Source: Gammaproteobacteria bacterium (GTDB lineage: Bacteria > Pseudomonadota > Gammaproteobacteria > Steroidobacterales > Steroidobacteraceae). From it: DNA of 9,158 nt. Within the stretch, counting starts at the first letter, position 1, and every line of letters starts with the position of its first letter. The notes under the pieces are model-generated. The model saw only the letters and a program-made list of their open reading frames with translations. It did no database searches and was not told the origin of the DNA. The translations under genes and the position numbers were made by a program. Shown one piece after another: positions 6,593 to 9,158 of this stretch. The stretch is from NCBI GenBank assembly GCA_025350345.1, contig JANXYA010000064.1, positions 1 through 9,158 of the forward strand. The letters run 5' to 3'.

Positions 6593-6610
6593 AGCGCGAT
6601 AATGTGCGCT
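6593..6610. promoter_or_regulatory. Inverted repeat framing a putative -10 element
   Basis: AGCGC (6593-6597) and GCGCT (6606-6610) are perfect inverted arms with an eight-base centre that contains GATAAT (6598-6603), a five-of-six match to the -10. No good -35 is seen 17 bp upstream, which would fit an activator-dependent or repressed promoter. It lies about 60 bases before the LuxR-type start. Confidence 0.35.
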
Positions 6611-6669
6611 AACGAACAGATCGGATTCGGGCCTGCCTGCTATGCAGTGGCGCAGGAGATTGCTGCGCA

Positions 6670-7359
6670 ATGTCGAATAATAAGCCGGGCGCGGCAGCGC
6701 GCGACCGGCGCACGCGTATTCTGCTGGTGAGCGATATGCTGCTGCTGTGTGAAAGCCTGCAGGCGCTCATTAGCAAGGAATCGGACCTGGAGGTCGTCGG
6801 CATGGCCCGGGTGCTGGGCGCTGTCGACAGGGCGCGCGCCCTCGGTCCCGATCTGGTCATTGCGGAGGCGAGGCTGCAGGCGGCCACCGGGAGGCAACTC
6901 GTGCCGGAATTGCAGCGCCACGACGTGAGCGCTCCCCTGCTGGTGCTTATCGATTGCAACACCGGCGTGCACTTTCACGGCGCACTATCAATCCAGGCCG
7001 ACGGTTACCTGCCCATGGAGGCGTCGCGCGACGAACTGGTGGTCGCGATACGCGCGATCGATTCCGGAGAGCCGCACCCGTGCCGGAATTACGAGCGCCT
7101 ATTGCGGCGCCGGCCGCGTGCGTCAGCACGAGCGCCGCCCAAGGCGCAGGTCCTGATTACTCCGCGGCAGCGCGAGATCCTCGCCATGATCGCGCTCGGT
7201 GAATCGAACAAGAAGATTGCGCAGTCGATAAATCGTAGTATCAAGACCGTCGAAAAACATCGCAGCGGCCTGAAGAGCAGGCTTGAACTGCATAATGCGG
7301 CTGAAATCACCCGCTTCGCCTACCAGAACGACATGCTGAGTGGCACACTGGCCGCCTGA
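6670..7359 (+). CDS. NarL/LuxR-type regulator with a degenerate receiver domain
   Basis: A 229-residue protein with a receiver-like domain (about 15-132), a basic linker (139-158) and a LuxR helix-turn-helix (about 162-225: 'LITPRQREILAMIALGESNKKIAQ', 'KTVEKHRSGLKSRL'). The DNA-binding half is intact. The receiver keeps its shape ('ILLVSDMLLLCESLQALI', 'DLEVVGMA', 'ADGYLPMEASRDELVVAI') but not its chemistry. The acidic pair is reduced to S21-D22, the phospho-acceptor Asp is replaced by Glu66 ('PDLVIAEARL'), the Thr/Ser switch site is Ile94, and the conserved Lys is Met116. It should therefore not be phosphorylated in the usual way; Glu66 could mimic the active state, or the domain may bind another signal or protein. 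AGGAG lies 11 bases before the ATG. No histidine kinase is nearby. Gluconokinase follows on the same strand. Confidence 0.9.
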   Translation: MSNNKPGAAARDRRTRILLVSDMLLLCESLQALISKESDLEVVGMARVLGAVDRARALGPDLVIAEARLQAATGRQLVPELQRHDVSAPLLVLIDCNTGVHFHGALSIQADGYLPMEASRDELVVAIRAIDSGEPHPCRNYERLLRRRPRASARAPPKAQVLITPRQREILAMIALGESNKKIAQSINRSIKTVEKHRSGLKSRLELHNAAEITRFAYQNDMLSGTLAA

Positions 7360-7405
7360 AGCCACTGAACCAGTCAAGTTTTGGAATGGCGAACCAGATG
7401 CGAGG

Positions 7406-7948
7406 TTGACGATTCCAGAACTGTTTGGCACACGATCGTATGTGATCATGGGCGTTGCCGGCACCGGCAAGAGTACGGTGGGTGCCGCCCTAGCCCACGC
7501 GCTCGGCCTTTCCTTTGTAGAAGGCGATGCCTACCACCCGGCGTCGAACCTGCAGCGCATGGCGGCCGGCATCCCGCTCACGGATGCCGACCGCTCACCA
7601 TGGCTCGAGGCCCTGGCCGGACGGCTCCGTGCCGCTGAGCAAGCCAGTGCCGGATTGGTGATGGCGTGCTCCGCGCTCAAGCGCACTTACCGCGAGGTAC
7701 TGCGCACCGCGGCCGCCGGCATCACCTTCATCTATCTGCATGGCGATCGCGAGCTGTTGGCCGGGCGGCTCGCGCAGCGCCGCGACCACTTCATGCCCCC
7801 CTCACTCCTGGACAGCCAGCTGGCAGCGCTCGAGCCGCCTGCGCGCGACGAAGACGCCTGGGGCTACGACGTCAGCCTCCCACCTCGTGAAATCGTGGCA
7901 GCCGTGCTCAAGCGCGCTGCTGCGAGGACAAGGGCCGAGCTGCCGTAA
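7406..7948 (+). CDS. Gluconokinase (D-gluconate to 6-phosphogluconate)
   Basis: A 180-residue P-loop kinase, close to the length of the E. coli thermoresistant and thermosensitive gluconokinases. Walker A is GVAGTGKS (16-23). Family motifs follow: 'EGDAYHP' (39-45), 'NLQRMAAGIPLTDADRSPWL' (48-67), 'CSALKRTYR' (88-96), 'FIYLHGD' (108-114) and 'RDHFMP' (126-131). It phosphorylates gluconate with ATP in the cytoplasm, feeding 6-phosphogluconate to the Entner-Doudoroff or pentose phosphate route. The start is uncertain. TTG at 7406 puts the P-loop as far from the N-terminus as in E. coli GntK, but GAGG abuts it. GTG at 7340 would overlap the regulator gene and add a non-family tail, and GTG at 7442 is very short. 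It begins within 50 bases of the regulator's stop and may share its transcript. Confidence 0.88.
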   Translation: MTIPELFGTRSYVIMGVAGTGKSTVGAALAHALGLSFVEGDAYHPASNLQRMAAGIPLTDADRSPWLEALAGRLRAAEQASAGLVMACSALKRTYREVLRTAAAGITFIYLHGDRELLAGRLAQRRDHFMPPSLLDSQLAALEPPARDEDAWGYDVSLPPREIVAAVLKRAAARTRAELP

Positions 7949-8071
7949 GGACGCGGACCGGGCTCCGCCGCTGCCTCCCGGCACGTCAATGGCGCTCCGC
8001 GCCCGCCGTCAGTGTCGCCACGATCGGCCGGGCGCCCCTGCCAATTCTGCCACTCTGGCGGGTCAATGAAG

Positions 8072-8104
8072 CTATTAATCTGCTATATTGTGCCTATTAG
8101 GAAA
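8072..8104 (+). promoter_or_regulatory. AT-rich island: three 11-bp-phased CTAT units with an extended -10
   Basis: CTATTA (8072), CTATAT (8083) and CTATTA (8094) begin exactly 11 bp apart. The middle unit is part of TGC-TATATT (8081-8089), an extended -10 element. The third lies within the palindrome CCTA-T-TAGG (8093-8101). The stretch is much more AT-rich than its surroundings. It is the best promoter for the downstream DUF2937 gene, giving a leader of about 170 bases. Confidence 0.45.
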
Positions 8105-8243
8105 CAATCTGTGGCTGTTTTGACTGACGCCCTTGTGCACTGAGGTTGGGCGGCATTGGCGTGTGGGACGCCACCTGGGCTCCCCGCGCACAGGAACTGC
8201 GGGCCTGGGCTGCGCCCGTACACCGAGCGCTGGAGTAATGTCC

Positions 8244-8263
8244 GAGGCCGTGCCAGAGGCCTC
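8244..8263 (+). promoter_or_regulatory. Hairpin overlapping the ribosome site of the DUF2937 gene
   Basis: GAGGCC (8244-8249) pairs perfectly with GGCCTC (8258-8263) around an eight-base loop. The likely Shine-Dalgarno AGAGG (8255-8259) lies partly in the 3' arm, so folding would hide part of it from the ribosome. Confidence 0.35.
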
Positions 8264-8269
8264 CAATTC

Positions 8270-8818
8270 ATGCGCTTCATACGCGGCCTGATCGACCGAT
8301 TCCTGCTGCTCGCCACCGTCATCGCCGGCGGACTGGTGCCAGGCTTCATCAGCCAATACGCCCAACGCCTCGGCGGTCGACTCGATCAGGCGCTGCTCGA
8401 TCTCGCTCCCTGGCAGTCCATCGCTGATCAGTATCATCACGGCAGTCTCGCCCAGCTCATTCAGTATCACCTGGCGAGTGGCGACCCGACCTTTCACGCC
8501 GAAGGCGCCGCCATCCAGGCGCTCGTCCTTTCCGTCCAGCGCCTGCAGATCGCGGTCGAAGCGCTGCACGGGACGCTGTTTCATCAGCTGGGGTATCTCG
8601 CGCTCCACACGGACCCGGAGTTGGCGCGGGCCACATTTGGCGATTGGGTCCCGACCTTCGCGCTATCCGCCGAAGGGATCATCTTTGCGCTCGGTTTCGG
8701 CCTTGCGGTCTGGCTGGTCTTTCACGCGCTCTGGCGCCTGATCGCCCTGATCGGCCGCCGCTGGCGTGCGCGATCACAGCGGCGTCTCGGGACAAATGAC
8801 CCATCCATCGGCAAATGA
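8270..8818 (+). CDS. DUF2937-family membrane protein
   Basis: A 182-residue protein matching the DUF2937 pattern. An N-terminal membrane segment (about 10-26) runs into 'VPGFISQYAQRLGGRLDQA' (23-41). A soluble middle part holds 'ASGDPTFHAEG' (69-79) and 'DPELARATFGDWVP' (115-128), then 'SAEGIIFALGFGLAVWLVFHALW' (133-155) forms a second membrane segment. A basic tail (RRWRARSQRR) should face the cytoplasm, so both ends are probably inside and the middle periplasmic. No function is established for the family. The ATG at 8270 is chosen because the family begins with a short basic stretch before the first helix and AGAGG lies ten bases upstream. A longer frame from 8156 adds a Pro/Arg-rich segment with no family character. 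It appears to be a single-gene unit. Confidence 0.85.
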   Translation: MRFIRGLIDRFLLLATVIAGGLVPGFISQYAQRLGGRLDQALLDLAPWQSIADQYHHGSLAQLIQYHLASGDPTFHAEGAAIQALVLSVQRLQIAVEALHGTLFHQLGYLALHTDPELARATFGDWVPTFALSAEGIIFALGFGLAVWLVFHALWRLIALIGRRWRARSQRRLGTNDPSIGK

Positions 8819-8839
8819 GTGCGAGCACACCACACACGC

Positions 8840-8857
8840 GCCTATGGCGGCATAGGC
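8840..8857 (+). terminator. Perfect 7-bp hairpin after DUF2937 gene
   Basis: GCCTATG (8840-8846) and CATAGGC (8851-8857) form a perfect seven-pair stem with the tetraloop GCGG, 21 bases past the stop. The following bases (agggga) have no T-run, so it may act as an mRNA 3'-end stabiliser or as part of a factor-dependent terminator. Confidence 0.45.
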
Positions 8858-8871
8858 AGGGGATTGCTCGT

Positions 8872-8929
8872 CAGAGGCCGATGCGGGATTGCCGCCTCAA
8901 GTGGGCGCACGCCGTCCCTTGGGCCTCTG
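8872..8929. repeat. Long-range inverted repeat with a possible branched fold
   Basis: CAGAGGCC (8872-8879) and GGCCTCTG (8922-8929) are perfect eight-base arms 42 bases apart. Between them GCGG/CCGC (8883-8895) and a weak GGC/GCC (8904-8913) can pair, giving a small three-way fold. It lies between the convergent DUF2937 and DUF2934 genes. Confidence 0.45.
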
Positions 8930-8936
8930 GACACAG

Positions 8937-9158
8937 TTACTGAGAGCCGGGGGCCACGACCTTGGCATCCACCTCCAGCTCAGCCGCCAGCCAGTTCTCG
9001 ACTTCAGAACCGGCATAACTGAGAGATCGAAGATAAGCCGCTTCCGCAATCATCGCGCGCCGTTGATCGGCATCGATGTGCGTCATTCGGGTGGGTGTGC
9101 TGGGCTCGGACAGTGCGGCTTCACCGGTCTGCAGGGCCGCACTGACCGGGTTGGCACG
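8937..9158 (-). CDS. DUF2934-family protein, C-terminal part (5' end outside or near window edge)
   Basis: This reverse-strand frame is open from the window edge to a TAA, with 73 residues visible. The C-terminal half, 'IDADQRRAMIAEAAYLRSLS' followed by 'GSEVENWLAAELEVDAKV', matches the short helical DUF2934 pattern (an 'IAE.AY' helix, then 'W..AE.E'). The stretch before it is Ala/Ser/Thr/Pro-rich and looks like a disordered tail. An in-frame ATG at 9086 (M-T-H-I-D) could start a compact protein of 49 residues, but the frame continues upstream without a stop and no clear ribosome site precedes that ATG, so I treat the gene as truncated. The family is small, soluble and of unknown function. 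It is convergent with the DUF2937 gene. Confidence 0.7.
   Translation of the reverse strand, partial: RANPVSAALQTGEAALSEPSTPTRMTHIDADQRRAMIAEAAYLRSLSYAGSEVENWLAAELEVDAKVVAPGSQ

Larger units (their letters stand above)
7949..8269. other. Gene-free stretch with small hairpins
   Basis: I find no convincing gene in these 321 bases. The first part (to about 8060) is GC-rich and holds short perfect hairpins: GCGGA/TCCGC (7953-7968), five bases after the gluconokinase stop and so a weak terminator candidate; GGCGC/GCGCC (7991-8003); and GCCA/TGGC near 8049-8059. The middle (about 8065-8125) is an AT-rich island with promoter-like features. The last part holds GGGC/GCCC (8207-8217) and a hairpin near the next gene's ribosome site. 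Confidence 0.6.

Noticed and set aside
8066..8143. A 25-codon ATG frame through the AT-rich island (M-K-L-L-I-C-Y-I-V...).
   Set aside because: Its sequence coincides with the promoter-like elements and phased repeats, its ribosome site is poor, and its hydrophobicity follows from AT-richness.
8075..8608. A 177-residue reverse-strand frame.
   Set aside because: It is antisense to the DUF2937 gene, whose family motifs are clear on the + strand.
1..9158. Mobile elements, tRNA genes, CRISPR arrays or attachment sites.
   Set aside because: I looked for transposase or integrase motifs, cloverleaf-like segments and regularly spaced repeats and saw none. The only repeats are short and local.

Overview
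The window is 9.2 kb of GC-rich bacterial DNA with no rRNA, tRNA, insertion sequence, integrase or CRISPR array. Third codon positions are so GC-rich that long false antisense ORFs occur. The gene families (DUF1223, DUF2937, DUF2934, bacterial MAPEG, RDD) and the 'gctacaat'-type -10 element suggest a GC-rich proteobacterium, most likely a gammaproteobacterium of the Xanthomonadales/Nevskiales/Steroidobacter kind. That placement is inference. The content looks like ordinary chromosome, not a genomic island.

Layout. 3-566 (+): the C-terminal part of an RDD-family membrane protein behind an Ala/Pro-rich linker. 664-756 (+): a 30-residue single-helix membrane peptide. 836-1705 and 1702-2550 (+): a two-gene unit of a SAM-dependent methyltransferase and a patatin-like phospholipase, with a TTG start overlapping the upstream TGA. 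2586-4049 (-): a group II PLP-dependent decarboxylase (AADC-like), convergent with the patatin gene. 4167-4559 (+): a MAPEG-family membrane protein, divergent from the decarboxylase. 4618-5358 (-): an exported DUF1223 thioredoxin-like protein. 5448-6557 (+): an enolase-superfamily enzyme of the mandelate racemase type, probably read from a leaderless mRNA. 6670-7359 (+): a NarL/LuxR-type regulator whose receiver domain has lost its phosphorylation residues. 7406-7948 (+): a gluconokinase. 7949-8269: a non-coding stretch with an AT-rich promoter-like island. 8270-8818 (+): a DUF2937 membrane protein. 8937-9158 (-): the C-terminal part of a DUF2934 protein that runs off the window.

How the genes may work together. 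Coupled translation makes the methyltransferase and patatin the only firm operon. Gluconokinase directly follows the degenerate LuxR regulator, and a likely sugar-acid dehydratase lies just upstream on the same strand. The three (5448-7948) could form a small sugar-acid module under a phosphorylation-independent regulator, but this rests on adjacency only. The remaining genes are single transcription units in alternating orientation.

No obvious new multi-gene system is visible. The best leads are the pseudo-receiver regulator with an inverted repeat around its putative -10, the three 11-bp-phased CTAT units upstream of the DUF2937 gene, a possible ribosome-site hairpin before that gene, and the 30-residue membrane peptide.
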